Below, in pieces: positions 17,843 to 27,596 of a stretch of 64,000 bases of DNA. The DNA is taken from NCBI GenBank assembly GCA_020426505.1, contig JAGQPX010000012.1, positions 1 through 64,000 on the forward strand, in the 5' to 3' direction. The notes under the pieces were generated by a model, which did no database searches, was not told where the DNA came from, and worked only from the letters and a program-made list of their open reading frames with translations. A program made the position numbers and the translations under genes. This DNA comes from Planctomycetaceae bacterium. Its GTDB lineage: Bacteria > Planctomycetota > Planctomycetia > Planctomycetales > Planctomycetaceae. Within the stretch, counting starts at the first letter, position 1, and each line of letters begins with the position of its first letter.

Positions 17843-19275
17843 CAGAACTCGCTTTCCACCCTTTGTTCTCCCGTCGTCAACTGCTGCAGTTGACCGGCAT
17901 GGGATTCGGCCAGCTTGCGTTCTCCTGCATGTCTGGCGAATTGCAGGCTGCGACAAGCCTCGCGGGTGATGATCTCCAGCCTCGCGAGAAGCACTTCGAG
18001 GCCCCCGCCAAGTCGGTCATCATGCTGATGCAGAACGGAGGTCCCGGACAGATGGACCTGTTCGACCCCAAGCCTGAGCTGACGAAGTTCAGCGGCAAGA
18101 TCCACACTGAAAAAGTGGAGATGTTCCAGCCGGGAAGCGAAGGGAATACGCTGCTGGGGAGCCCGCTGTCGTTTCGCCACTACGGCGAGTGCGGGATGGA
18201 GATGTCGACCATCCTGCCTCACCTCGGTTCGATCGCAGACGACGTCTGTCTCGTGCGGTCGGCGTACAACTACCACAACAATCACACCGAATCGCTGGTC
18301 GCATTCAACACGGGCAAGATCTTTCAGGGACGTCCAGCGCTCGGGTCGTGGATCAGTTATGCGCTCGGAACGGAGAATCAGAACCTGCCTGCCTACATCG
18401 TGCTTCGTGATCCGGGCGGGTACAACACGAGCGGCACTCTGCTCTGGGACAACGGCTGGATGCCCTCGCTCTACGCAGGCACGGAGGTCGCGACCAAGGG
18501 AACACCTGTCCTCAACCTGAATCCAACCGAGGCTGTTCCTTCCGAGGTCAAGCGGGACAACCTCGATCTGCTCGCGAGGCTCAACCGACGTCATCAGCAG
18601 GACTTCCCCTACGAGTCAGCACTCAATGCGCGCATTCAGAACTACGAACTCGCTGCACGCATGCAACTGGCCGCAGCCGAACTACTGGATCTGAAAGGAG
18701 AGACAGCCGCGACCCGTAAGCTGTACGGTCTCGACAACCCGGACACGGCCCTCTATGGGCTGCGGTGTCTGATGGCCCGGCGACTGGTCGAGTCGGGGGT
18801 GCGGTTCGTCCAAATCCTCCCACCGATCAAGCCGCAATCGCAGCCGTGGGATGCTCACGGCGACAGCAAGACGCAGAACGAGCAAATCTGCATTCAGTGT
18901 GATCAACCCTCAGCCGCGCTGATTCAGGACCTCAAGCAACGCGGTCTGCTCGACTCGACGATCGTGCTCTGGTCCGGTGAGTTTGGTCGACTGCCCGTCT
19001 CGCAGAACGGTAAGGGCCGCGATCACAACCGCAATGCATTCAGTCTCATTCTCTCCGGTGGAGGCTTCAAGTCGGGGCATGTCCACGGTGCGACGGATGA
19101 GATTGGCTACAAAGCGGTGGAAGGTCGCATGAGTGTCAATGACCTGCACGCGACGATCCTGCAACAGCTCGGCCTCGACCACGAACGCCTCACCTTCACC
19201 CATCATAGTCGTCCAGAGACAATGACCGACGCAGTCGTGACCGGAGCAAAGGTCGTTTATGATCTCATCGTGTGA
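17839..19275 (+). CDS. DUF1501 protein, Tat-exported
   Basis: A 478-residue DUF1501 protein whose ATG overlaps the cytochrome stop by four bases. This start is preferred over longer in-frame options because the next residues carry a Tat signal, FSRRQLLQLTGMGFGQLAF. Family motifs: SVIMLMQNGGPGQMDLFDPK, the HYGECGMEMSTILPHLGSIADD region, and VLWSGEFGRLPVSQ followed by GRDHNRNAF. Members belong to the alkaline phosphatase/sulfatase superfamily, so a metal-dependent hydrolase outside the cytoplasm is the best guess. It makes module B with the LamG cytochrome. Confidence 0.92.
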   Translation: MTELAFHPLFSRRQLLQLTGMGFGQLAFSCMSGELQAATSLAGDDLQPREKHFEAPAKSVIMLMQNGGPGQMDLFDPKPELTKFSGKIHTEKVEMFQPGSEGNTLLGSPLSFRHYGECGMEMSTILPHLGSIADDVCLVRSAYNYHNNHTESLVAFNTGKIFQGRPALGSWISYALGTENQNLPAYIVLRDPGGYNTSGTLLWDNGWMPSLYAGTEVATKGTPVLNLNPTEAVPSEVKRDNLDLLARLNRRHQQDFPYESALNARIQNYELAARMQLAAAELLDLKGETAATRKLYGLDNPDTALYGLRCLMARRLVESGVRFVQILPPIKPQSQPWDAHGDSKTQNEQICIQCDQPSAALIQDLKQRGLLDSTIVLWSGEFGRLPVSQNGKGRDHNRNAFSLILSGGGFKSGHVHGATDEIGYKAVEGRMSVNDLHATILQQLGLDHERLTFTHHSRPETMTDAVVTGAKVVYDLIV

Positions 19276-19433
19276 TGCGACATGTTGTTTGCCAAAAGAA
19301 TCTGGACTCCCCGAGAATTACCGTCTTAATGTTCTAATTTGAATCGCGACAAGCGATGGTCTGTGGAGTTTCGTGAAGTCGAGAGTTAGACTGACATCAG
19401 AAGATCGTTCGTCATCGAGCATGGGTGATCGCG

Positions 19434-20855
19434 ATGCTCAAGATTCTCGGACCTCATTCACGTTTTTGTGATGGGATGTCCCGCCGTAGTTGGCTGCAAA
19501 TTGGCGGCCTGGGCCTTGGAGGGCTGGTGATCCCGCAACTCTTGCAGGCGGAGAAGACTTCTCAAGTGAGCAGTCGGCAGCAGTCAGCCAAGGGCATCAT
19601 CATGGTGCTTCTGCCCGGCGGCCCATCGCATCTGGATATGTACGACCTCAAACCGGAAGCACCCGCGGAGATTCGTGGTGAATTCCGGCCGATCCCGACG
19701 AAAGTGCCGGGTGTCGAGATCTGCGAGTTGCTGCCCCGGCTCGCGCGGATGACCGACAAGCTGACGATCATCCGCTCTTTGATGGGATTCCACGACGATC
19801 ACAACACACACTGGTGCACGACCGGCTGGGAATCGCATCCCCCCATGCCGTCCTCACCCATCGTTCCCGGGTATCCGCCGGGCGACTGGCCGACGATCGG
19901 TGCGGTGCTGTCCCGCCACTTTGGGTATCGGGAGCCCGGCATTCCGCCGTCGATCGATCTCTGCCCGATGGACCCGGATGCCCGATTCATCCTCCGGACT
20001 CCTCCCGGTCAACCGGGCTATCTGGGGGCTGCACATTCAAGCTTCGAAGTGGGTGCAGTGAGCCGGCAGAACATGACGCTCAACGACGTCAGCCTGAGTC
20101 GGCTGGGTGACCGCAAGGCATTACTGTCGAGCTTCGACCAGTTTCGCAGACGCGTCGATCAGGACGGCTTCTCTGACGGAATGGACGAGTTCAACCGGCA
20201 GGCATTTGATGTTTTGACGTCGTCGCGTATGGCGGATGCACTCGACCTCACACAAGAGGAGGATGCAATTCGCAGCCTATACGGTTTGGACGCGGAGTAT
20301 CCGGGAGAACGTGAAGGCAAAACCCTGCTCGACCAGTTTCTGCTGGCTCGACGGGTCATTGAAGCGGGAGCGCGGTGTGTCACGCTGGCGTTCAGTCGGT
20401 GGCCGTTCGGACGGATGCTCCAAGGGGACTTTAATTGGGACTGGCACAAAGATAACTTCGGGGAAGCTCGTGGTGCATTGCCATTGTTTGACCATGGCCT
20501 CTCGGCCATGATTCGCGACCTTGATGAGCGCGGACTCCTTGACGAAATTGCGGTGGTCGTCTGGGGGGAATTCGGTCGCACGCCGAAGATCAACGCAAAT
20601 GCCGGACGTGATCACTGGCCCAAAGTTGCCGGGGCACTCCTGGCCGGAGGCGGACTCAACAGCGGCCAGGTGATCGGATCAACGACAGGCTGGGGCGAAG
20701 AGCCACTGACCCGACCCGTGCACTTCCGAGAAGTCTTTGCTTCACTCTATGACCGGTTGGGGATCGACGTGGAGACCACTCAGTTCACCGACCTCGCAGG
20801 GCGTCCGCAGTACCTCGTCGGAGAACATCGCCCAATGCCAGAGCTGATTGGTTAG
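19434..20855 (+). CDS. DUF1501 protein without its own cytochrome partner
   Basis: A 473-residue DUF1501 protein of a different subgroup from its neighbours. The N terminus has a Tat motif, MSRRSWLQIGGLGLGGLV, near residues 15-32. It keeps VLLPGGPSHLDMYDLKPEAP, DKLTIIRSLMGFHDDHNTHW and VVVWGEFGRTPKIN with AGRDHWPKVAG. A GTG at 19425 is an alternative start. It begins 158 bases after the previous gene and ends 11 bases before the end of the convergent module D DUF1501 gene, so it is a single-gene unit squeezed between two modules. Confidence 0.92.
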   Translation: MLKILGPHSRFCDGMSRRSWLQIGGLGLGGLVIPQLLQAEKTSQVSSRQQSAKGIIMVLLPGGPSHLDMYDLKPEAPAEIRGEFRPIPTKVPGVEICELLPRLARMTDKLTIIRSLMGFHDDHNTHWCTTGWESHPPMPSSPIVPGYPPGDWPTIGAVLSRHFGYREPGIPPSIDLCPMDPDARFILRTPPGQPGYLGAAHSSFEVGAVSRQNMTLNDVSLSRLGDRKALLSSFDQFRRRVDQDGFSDGMDEFNRQAFDVLTSSRMADALDLTQEEDAIRSLYGLDAEYPGEREGKTLLDQFLLARRVIEAGARCVTLAFSRWPFGRMLQGDFNWDWHKDNFGEARGALPLFDHGLSAMIRDLDERGLLDEIAVVVWGEFGRTPKINANAGRDHWPKVAGALLAGGGLNSGQVIGSTTGWGEEPLTRPVHFREVFASLYDRLGIDVETTQFTDLAGRPQYLVGEHRPMPELIG

Positions 20856-20866
20856 TGCCCTTGGCA

Positions 20867-22198
20867 CTAAATCAACTCGGTGATGGGCTTGCCTGTATTG
20901 ACGATGCTGACCGGTCTTCCCGCTGGGTCGGGATAGTGCAGGCTGAGCGGGATGCCGAGGGTGTGATAGATCGTAGCAAGGAGGTCGTGCGGGGTTGTCG
21001 GGCGGCTGAGTACGTCGCCGCCGCGTGGTTCGCTCTCTCCGATGATTTGTCCTCCCTTGAGGCCGCCTCCGGCCAACATGACCGAGAAACAGTTGGGCCA
21101 GTGGTCTCGACCGGCATGGCCGTTGATCAACGGAGTCCGTCCAAACTCACCGGCGCAATAGATCAGCACATCGTCGAGCATCCCTCGTGTCTCCAAGTCT
21201 TCCACAAGAGCTGCGATTGCCTTGTCGAGCGGCGGAAGGTGTTCCTCCAGGTTCGGATGGACATTGTCGTGATGGTCCCAGTAGCCCGTGTTGACGGTCA
21301 CACAGGTTGTTCCCGCTTCGACCAGCCGCAGGGCCAGGAGCGCGCCTTGACCGTACGCGTGCTGTCCGTAGCGGTCACGGAGACTTGGCTTCTCGGCGGA
21401 GAGATCGAACGCGGCACGGACGCGGTCTCCTGCGACCATTTCGAGTGCTTGTGATTTGAAATCGCTCAACCCAGCCAGACTGCCGGAGGCATCGAGTTCG
21501 TGCCGCATGGTGTCGAATGTCTTGAGTAGCTGCCGTCGGTCCTGAACGTTGTCGAAAGACAGCCCAGCTGGCAGCGTTAGGTTGGGGACCTGAAATTCGT
21601 CGGCATTCGGGTCGCTGCCGACTTCGAACGGGTTGTAAGGCTTGCCCAGGTAGACGGCCCCTTGGTACCCGAAGGCCTCGGACTTGGGAATCGTAACGTA
21701 TGGTGGCATCTCGGGTGATCGCGCACCAAGAGCCCGCGAAATGACGGAACCGAACGACGGTTTCTGGGGGGCGTTGCGGGCGAGTGTCGGACCGAAATAA
21801 CCGGTCTGCATCCAGTGAGCGGAAGGAGCGTGAATTCCATTTCCATGATACACCGAGCGGACCACGCTGAGGTGATGCATCACCCGCGACTGCTCAGGGA
21901 ACCGTTCCGTGACGATGACCCCCGGGGCGGACGTCGCGATCGGCTGATAAGGACCGCGGTACTCCGGAGGAGCGTCCGGTTTCATGTCGTACGTGTCCTG
22001 CTGACTCATCCCACCATGAGTCCAAAACACGATCAATGACTTCGTCGGCCTGCTCCCGGTCGATTCAGCTGCTTCTGCTTGCAGGCGGAAGAGGTCCGCG
22101 AGACCGAGCCCCAGGAGAGGCGCGCCAAACTCCAGGAACCTTCGCCGGCTCAGCTTAGGAGGACGCAAGTTCTGTGCATCGCGTGCAACAGTCCGCAT
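20867..22198 (-). CDS. DUF1501 protein, Tat-exported
   Basis: A 443-residue DUF1501 protein. The start at 22198 is fixed by a GGAGG ribosome binding site eight bases upstream; an earlier in-frame GTG overlaps that site. The Tat signal is LSRRRFLEFGAPLLGLGL. Conserved segments are SLIVFWTHGGMSQQDTYDMK, SVVRSVYHGNGIHAPSAHWM and LIYCAGEFGRTPLIN with AGRDHWPNCFSV. It is the last gene of the three-gene module D, 90 bases after the cytochrome gene. Confidence 0.93.
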   Translation of the reverse strand: MRTVARDAQNLRPPKLSRRRFLEFGAPLLGLGLADLFRLQAEAAESTGSRPTKSLIVFWTHGGMSQQDTYDMKPDAPPEYRGPYQPIATSAPGVIVTERFPEQSRVMHHLSVVRSVYHGNGIHAPSAHWMQTGYFGPTLARNAPQKPSFGSVISRALGARSPEMPPYVTIPKSEAFGYQGAVYLGKPYNPFEVGSDPNADEFQVPNLTLPAGLSFDNVQDRRQLLKTFDTMRHELDASGSLAGLSDFKSQALEMVAGDRVRAAFDLSAEKPSLRDRYGQHAYGQGALLALRLVEAGTTCVTVNTGYWDHHDNVHPNLEEHLPPLDKAIAALVEDLETRGMLDDVLIYCAGEFGRTPLINGHAGRDHWPNCFSVMLAGGGLKGGQIIGESEPRGGDVLSRPTTPHDLLATIYHTLGIPLSLHYPDPAGRPVSIVNTGKPITELI

Positions 22199-22288
22199 GG
22201 TCAACTCCTCCACGTGCGTGTGACACGTTCAGCGCCTGAGGTAATGTTTAGCAACCCGTTCATCATGATTGCTCATTGATCTGCATGC

Positions 22289-24550
22289 TTAGTGGTTAAA
22301 CAGGAACTCGTTTGTGGCCAACAGGGACCACAGCAGCGACTGGTAAGCCGCTGCGGCATCTTCCTTTCCTTCGAGAAACTCAACGGCGACGGCCGTCTCT
22401 TCCGGTCGGGGGGAACGAGCGAATAGCCGGATGAAGGCAGTATGCACATTCTCCTCGTGTGACGTGCCTGCCGCGACCAACTCTGCCGCGAAACCGTCCG
22501 GTGACGCGAGCTTCTCCTGGATGAGCGGTGAGCTGACAAGCTCCAAAGCCTGTCCCAGCGCAGGAGCATCGACGCGCTCACACTCACACGCTGACGAACG
22601 GGCGGGGCGACCGAACACATCCAGAAAATTGCTGTCGACCGCTTCGTCCGGCAGGTCGATCGCCCGCGTGCCAGCCGGGAACTCTCCGGCGTTTCCGGGA
22701 AACTTGGTCGCCACACCGAGTGCATCACTGAAGGCGTCGAGCAACACCTCGGCGGGAAGCCGCCGTGGAGAAAACCGGGAAAAACATTGCCTGTCCCGCG
22801 CATTGGAAGCTGTAGGTGCCGAACTCAAACCATAGGTATACGAATTGGTACAGATCCGAATTAGATGTTTGACGTCATAACCACTGGCGATGAACTCTTG
22901 CGTGAGAGCATTGAGTAATTCCGGATTGCTGGGCGGATTGGTGCTGCGTGCATCATCGATGGGATGAATGATTCCCCGCCCGTGGAAGTGTGCCCACATT
23001 CGATTGGCCATCGTCTGTGCGAAGTAGGGATTCTCCGGGGAGGTCATCCAACGCACCAGGTCGTGGCGAGGATCGGAATACGATTTTGCTGAAAAGTCAG
23101 GGCCGCCAAGCGGTCGGGGGCTCATCACTTCACCAGTCCTTGGTTGGATCGTCTCGCCGCGGGGCTTGAGGTAAATCACTTCATTGGTCGGCACTTCTGC
23201 ATCGGCGAATCCCCCTTTACGACCGACACGTGAGAAAACAGCGGCCAATCCGTAGTAATCGTCCTGACTCAGTTTTTCGGTGGGATGATGATGGCATTGG
23301 GCACATTGCAGCCGGACTCCGAGAAACGCCTGCGAGACGGATTCGACGTATTCCTGCTCCGTCCGAACCGTGCGGTACCACACCGTCGGAGGGTTGAGTT
23401 CCTGACTCCCCGTGGCCGTCAGGACCTCCGCGACGAACTGATCGTACGGCATGTTGCTGGTGATGGCGTCTCGAATCCATGCCGAGAACAAGGCGGTCCC
23501 CTGCCGCTGCTTACTTGTCGAGTATCCGCGTCCGCGATTTTGAAGAATGTCGGCCCACTTGAGTGCGAAGTAGCTGGCATAGCTCGGGTCATCGAGCAGA
23601 CGATCGATCAACCTCGCCCGTTTGTCCGGGTTCGAATCGTCAACGTAGGCCTGCACTTCCTCGGGTCGCGGCAGACGTCCGCAGACGTCGAGCGTGACTC
23701 GGCGTACGAACACCGCATCATCCGCAGGAGGCGACGGTTCGATTCCCAGCCGGTCCCACGCAGCGAGCAGATGCTGGTCGATCGTGTCCAGCTGCAATTG
23801 CTCCTCAAGTTCGGCCGAGATGGGTGAACGCTCTTGACCATCCAGACTGAAAGGAACCGTGCCATGAAAGACTGCGAGTTGCTCTCCATAGCGGACCATC
23901 ACCGCGAACAGGCCCCCGGCGTCGTTGGTGGTGATGACTCCCAGGGCGTCCACTTCGGCAACGTCCGGCTCGTTTGATTCGTAGACTGCCCGCCGAGTCA
24001 CATCACGGCTGCTGCCGTCGGAGAAGTGGACGGTGACCTGAAGTTGCAGACGGTCGGAGGCTGACATCACAGCATGTGCGGGAGTGACGCTCACTCGTTC
24101 TACATATGGATCGTCGGGTTTGGGAGCCGGTGCGCCCGCTGTGATCCAGTCGAGCAGTACGTGGTAGTCGTCAGAGCCGGCCTCGATCCGCTGACCTCCG
24201 CCGTGAGGAGTCTGGCCGGTCGATTTCTGAAGCAGCAAACTTTTTGGCGGATCCGCCGGGAATAACCGTCGTCCCCGTGCTTCGAGGACGATCGCCTCAT
24301 AGTCATCCGAGGGACCGAAACCAAGCAGTGAAAGCTTGAAGCCGTTCTGCCCGGTTGACTTCCCGTGACATCCACCGCTGTTGCAGCCCCGCTTCGTCAA
24401 CACGGGAATCACGTCTCGCGCGAAGTAGACGTCGTGTTGATCGCTCGCGGGGGGAGGTTCAGCTGCTCCAACTGGTGTGATGAGCAGCAGCAACGCCCCA
24501 ACGAGGCATGGCGGATTCCCCACCCATTTCAAGGATCGGCATCTACACAT
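22289..24550 (-). CDS. DUF1549/DUF1553 cytochrome with bacterial Ig-like insert
   Basis: A 753-residue exported protein. The ATG at 24550 gives a signal peptide (GALLLLITPVGAAEP). The first haem-type motif is CNSGGCH at Cys56-Cys61-His62, with four rather than two residues between cysteines, a spacing typical of this subgroup. A Big_2/Ig-like domain follows near residues 150-235 (LQVTVHFSDGSSRDVTRRAV, ALGVITTNDAGGLF). DUF1549 comes next (YASYFALKWADILQNRGRGY), then a standard CAQCHHH site near residue 416 and DUF1553 to the end. It is the middle gene of module D, between a PPC-domain protein and a DUF1501 protein. Confidence 0.92.
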   Translation of the reverse strand: MCRCRSLKWVGNPPCLVGALLLLITPVGAAEPPPASDQHDVYFARDVIPVLTKRGCNSGGCHGKSTGQNGFKLSLLGFGPSDDYEAIVLEARGRRLFPADPPKSLLLQKSTGQTPHGGGQRIEAGSDDYHVLLDWITAGAPAPKPDDPYVERVSVTPAHAVMSASDRLQLQVTVHFSDGSSRDVTRRAVYESNEPDVAEVDALGVITTNDAGGLFAVMVRYGEQLAVFHGTVPFSLDGQERSPISAELEEQLQLDTIDQHLLAAWDRLGIEPSPPADDAVFVRRVTLDVCGRLPRPEEVQAYVDDSNPDKRARLIDRLLDDPSYASYFALKWADILQNRGRGYSTSKQRQGTALFSAWIRDAITSNMPYDQFVAEVLTATGSQELNPPTVWYRTVRTEQEYVESVSQAFLGVRLQCAQCHHHPTEKLSQDDYYGLAAVFSRVGRKGGFADAEVPTNEVIYLKPRGETIQPRTGEVMSPRPLGGPDFSAKSYSDPRHDLVRWMTSPENPYFAQTMANRMWAHFHGRGIIHPIDDARSTNPPSNPELLNALTQEFIASGYDVKHLIRICTNSYTYGLSSAPTASNARDRQCFSRFSPRRLPAEVLLDAFSDALGVATKFPGNAGEFPAGTRAIDLPDEAVDSNFLDVFGRPARSSACECERVDAPALGQALELVSSPLIQEKLASPDGFAAELVAAGTSHEENVHTAFIRLFARSPRPEETAVAVEFLEGKEDAAAAYQSLLWSLLATNEFLFNH

Positions 24551-24579
24551 CGCGATTGACCCCGGTTTTCCCAAGTGAC

Positions 24580-24699
24580 GTGCCACTGCATCGGTCAGGC
24601 ACAAACGACTTCGCATGGTCACTCGGCACTGCTTGCCCGGCCGAAGCAGTGCCATTTTGAGGGAAGAACGATGAGTGTCGGCCAGGCAAGCAGTGGCAC
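24580..24699. repeat. Cluster of GCACTGCTTGCC palindromes
   Basis: Outer arms GTGCCACTGC (24580-24589) and GCAGTGGCAC (24690-24699) are a perfect inverted repeat. Inside, GGCACTGCTT (24625-24634) and AAGCAGTGCC (24644-24653) form a perfect 10-base stem with the loop GCCCGGCCG. Variants of the same word (GGCCAGGCAAGCAGTGGCAC) recur at the right end. It occupies the 263-base gap between two co-oriented genes of module D and could stabilise or attenuate the transcript. Confidence 0.75.
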
Positions 24700-24813
24700 A
24701 TCTCTCGATGAATCGCACGTTTCTGACTTGTGACGTTACCTGCGCATCGCAAAGGGCGTGCGTCGCTTGAGGCGTTCGATGATGGCGAACAGATCAACAT
24801 TCCATGAAACCCT

Positions 24814-27354
24814 TCAGGGAGTGATCTCCAGATCTACGAAACATCCTGACCGATAGACCGGCTGGTCTTCAACAGTTCCGACGGCATCGAGATGCAGAAA
24901 CTTGACCGGTCCCAACGGAGCATCGTCACTGGCGATCACCTGAATCGTGCCGGTTGACGTTCCACCCACGAAGGTCACGCCACGGCCGCGCAGGCCTCGC
25001 AGGCCGCCGGTTGCTCGCAACTCGGTATGGATCTTGCCGATGAATCCGTTCTGCCGATTCGCGGAGTAGTTCAGTTGGATGATCTCGCCGCGTGCGATTC
25101 TTCGAGGCGTCCGAGGATCAACACTCAACAGGAACGGGGCCGAAGCGACGTTGATCGTGATGGGATTGCTGATGGCCGTCACGCTCGTTTTCTCGTCTCC
25201 ATTGATCGTCATCTCTGTCGCCAATTGGATTGCGAAGGTGTACGGACCGGGCGGCAGTTCAGCCGGCAGATCAAAGCTGATCCAGCCCTCATGCTCGCCG
25301 GCGGGAATCTCGGAGAGTTCGTTGCTTACCAACGACGGAAGGCCGACTCCCGTCAGCTCGCATGGCGCCGATTGAGAGTTGTCTCGTCGCTCGACCGTGA
25401 CTTGCACCTCGACCAGTCCTCCCTGGAATTGATTCGTACGGAGTGGTTGAGCCATCACCAGAAGGGGTGCCGGCGGACCGATGCCCAGCGTGATCTCAGA
25501 CGTCAATCGGCCGGCTGGCACAGGTGACTGTGAGATGGCAGATGATCCCGCTCGGACAGCGCGGACGAGTTCGTTTGTCCCCATGTCGGCATGAGCCGTC
25601 AGCCGCAGCGTCGTGACGTCAATCGGCACTTCGCGTCCCGCTGTGACGATCAGCGGGGCGACATCAACGCCCGGACCGATCCAGACATCCGGACATTCAA
25701 TCCCGGAGGGAAGATCCTCAGCGGTGATGCGAATGGGACCGGTCATCCCGCGATGTCTCAGGGCAACGAGGTCCGCAAGCACGCGCCCCTGTCGCCACAC
25801 GTTGAGTCCGGTTCGCTCGGCTGCCCGATGCGGGACAACGACCACATCGAAATCCTGCTCTTCGCGACGGAGGCTCAATCGGTAAACCCGTTCGGGGTCA
25901 TCATGCAGGCTGACCTGCTCGTTTCTCAGGAGCAGCAGATATCGACCGTCCTCAGGGACGACCCATCGTCCGACGGGATCGCGATGCGTGGTGGGAAAGG
26001 AGGCCGGGCCAACATTCTCCAAGTGATCACTCAAGTGAAGTAACTCATGTTCAGCCGTGACGTCGAGCAACACCAGATCCAGATCGACAGGAGACCCGAT
26101 TCGCTCACCCAACGCCTCGAACCAGAGAACTTCGCCCCGCCGGGCGTCGATGATGTACCAGTCCTGTTCGTCGCCGCCGATCAACTGTCCGCTGACCTCA
26201 CACGGAAACTCGAGGAGTTGAGCGGTGTCGGGCGAATGATTGTGCTCGCTGTCCTGGACAACGGGAACATCGGTGACACTGATCAGTGCAGGTTCGTCCG
26301 CACCGACAACGTCGTGTATTAGAAAGTCAACTGATGCACGGTCCGACGACAGACGTTTGGGAACGGTGAAGGGGACATCGTCCGGCGGGGCGGTGATGTC
26401 CACATCGACCCAACTCAATGTCGCCGACTCATCAATCGGGTGACGGTCTGCGAAATTCGAATCGTCCTGTTGACGATTTGCGGTGACGGTTTTTGCTCCG
26501 GGAGTCCCCACGATGGCGGTCGTCTCGACAACGTCCTCTCTGAGATTCGACGGCACACCAAGATTCTGCCCGAACAGTCGCACACGTGTCGTCGTGCCAC
26601 GTGTGACCACCGCGGGGATTGTGAAGTCGACTCGCGGTGCGTTGCCAACTGAGAGGCGGTAGAAGTGTTGGTTGCTGCCGGTGTACGTCAGGTCTGTGAG
26701 CGTCACTTCATATTCGCCATCTTCGGGCAGACGCACATCGATACGCGGATCGAGTTGGACTTGTCCTCGGTTCACCGCCAGCCGTCGACCATTCGGAGCG
26801 AATAGCTCAAGCACACCTCGCAGTTTTGATTCGATGCGGTTCGCCCAGCATTCAATGCTTACCACGTCTCCCTCGCTGCCAGCGAAACGGTAGCGGTCGA
26901 TTTCGCCGCCGGCTTCAATGTGACCACTGACGATGGAATTCACTGGGAGTGCTGTCGGTTTGCGTTCCTCGTCTGGATCATTCTCCTGTTCGACAAGTTC
27001 GTGCTTTTGACTGACATGAAACAGACGCGGCGCTGTGACGCCCGTAGTTGTGACAGCTGAGATTTCGTAATACCGTGCGGGGACTTCCTCAGGGACAGTC
27101 AACCGAAACGTCTTGTCCCCGATCTTTTCGACCTGAATCCGAGGCTCATTGACATATAAAGCTGTCACCGTTTCGAGTTGCGGACCGGCGACGCCCACCT
27201 CAACTGACTGACCGGCCTGGACGCCGAGCGGAAACATCACCTCGAGCACCGGACTGGGGAGGTCGGCTTTCACTTGAGTTGCAAACATGACGGACAAGCT
27301 CGTCAGCCACCGCAGAGCATGAAGCCACAGCACTCCGGGGCTGTCTCTCATCAT
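24814..27354 (-). CDS. Exported PPC-domain (pre-peptidase C-terminal) protein
   Basis: An 846-residue all-beta exported protein. The ATG at 27354 is preferred because AGGGAA lies nine bases upstream; a start 15 bases earlier is open. After the signal peptide (cleavage near QVKA-DLP) come an Ig-like segment and at least two PPC-like domains, recognised by strings such as GHIEAGGEIDRYRFAGSEGD, the DGEYEVTLTDLTYTG..YRLSV ending, and a second copy GQLIGGDEQDWYIIDARRGE with DGRYLLLLRNEQ. PPC domains are beta-sandwiches that tether or bind substrates. It is the first gene of module D, so it probably acts with the cytochrome and DUF1501 proteins behind it. Confidence 0.85.
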   Translation of the reverse strand: MMRDSPGVLWLHALRWLTSLSVMFATQVKADLPSPVLEVMFPLGVQAGQSVEVGVAGPQLETVTALYVNEPRIQVEKIGDKTFRLTVPEEVPARYYEISAVTTTGVTAPRLFHVSQKHELVEQENDPDEERKPTALPVNSIVSGHIEAGGEIDRYRFAGSEGDVVSIECWANRIESKLRGVLELFAPNGRRLAVNRGQVQLDPRIDVRLPEDGEYEVTLTDLTYTGSNQHFYRLSVGNAPRVDFTIPAVVTRGTTTRVRLFGQNLGVPSNLREDVVETTAIVGTPGAKTVTANRQQDDSNFADRHPIDESATLSWVDVDITAPPDDVPFTVPKRLSSDRASVDFLIHDVVGADEPALISVTDVPVVQDSEHNHSPDTAQLLEFPCEVSGQLIGGDEQDWYIIDARRGEVLWFEALGERIGSPVDLDLVLLDVTAEHELLHLSDHLENVGPASFPTTHRDPVGRWVVPEDGRYLLLLRNEQVSLHDDPERVYRLSLRREEQDFDVVVVPHRAAERTGLNVWRQGRVLADLVALRHRGMTGPIRITAEDLPSGIECPDVWIGPGVDVAPLIVTAGREVPIDVTTLRLTAHADMGTNELVRAVRAGSSAISQSPVPAGRLTSEITLGIGPPAPLLVMAQPLRTNQFQGGLVEVQVTVERRDNSQSAPCELTGVGLPSLVSNELSEIPAGEHEGWISFDLPAELPPGPYTFAIQLATEMTINGDEKTSVTAISNPITINVASAPFLLSVDPRTPRRIARGEIIQLNYSANRQNGFIGKIHTELRATGGLRGLRGRGVTFVGGTSTGTIQVIASDDAPLGPVKFLHLDAVGTVEDQPVYRSGCFVDLEITP

Positions 27355-27596
27355 GCTCAGTTCCCTCATGACGTAATTTCCATGACAGAAACCATTGGGT
27401 ATGTGGCAGTTGCAGAGAAAGAAGTCCGGCGCAACAGCTCAGAGTTGCAGCATATCACACCTTGAGGGCGAGGACGACCAGATTGCACCAAGTACCACGG
27501 CAAGTGACGATCCGAAAATAACGAGCCTTATCCTGTTTGCTTATAGTAGAGAATGAGTCATCAAGTCGTTCCGGTCGTTCATTGAGTAGACAGCAA

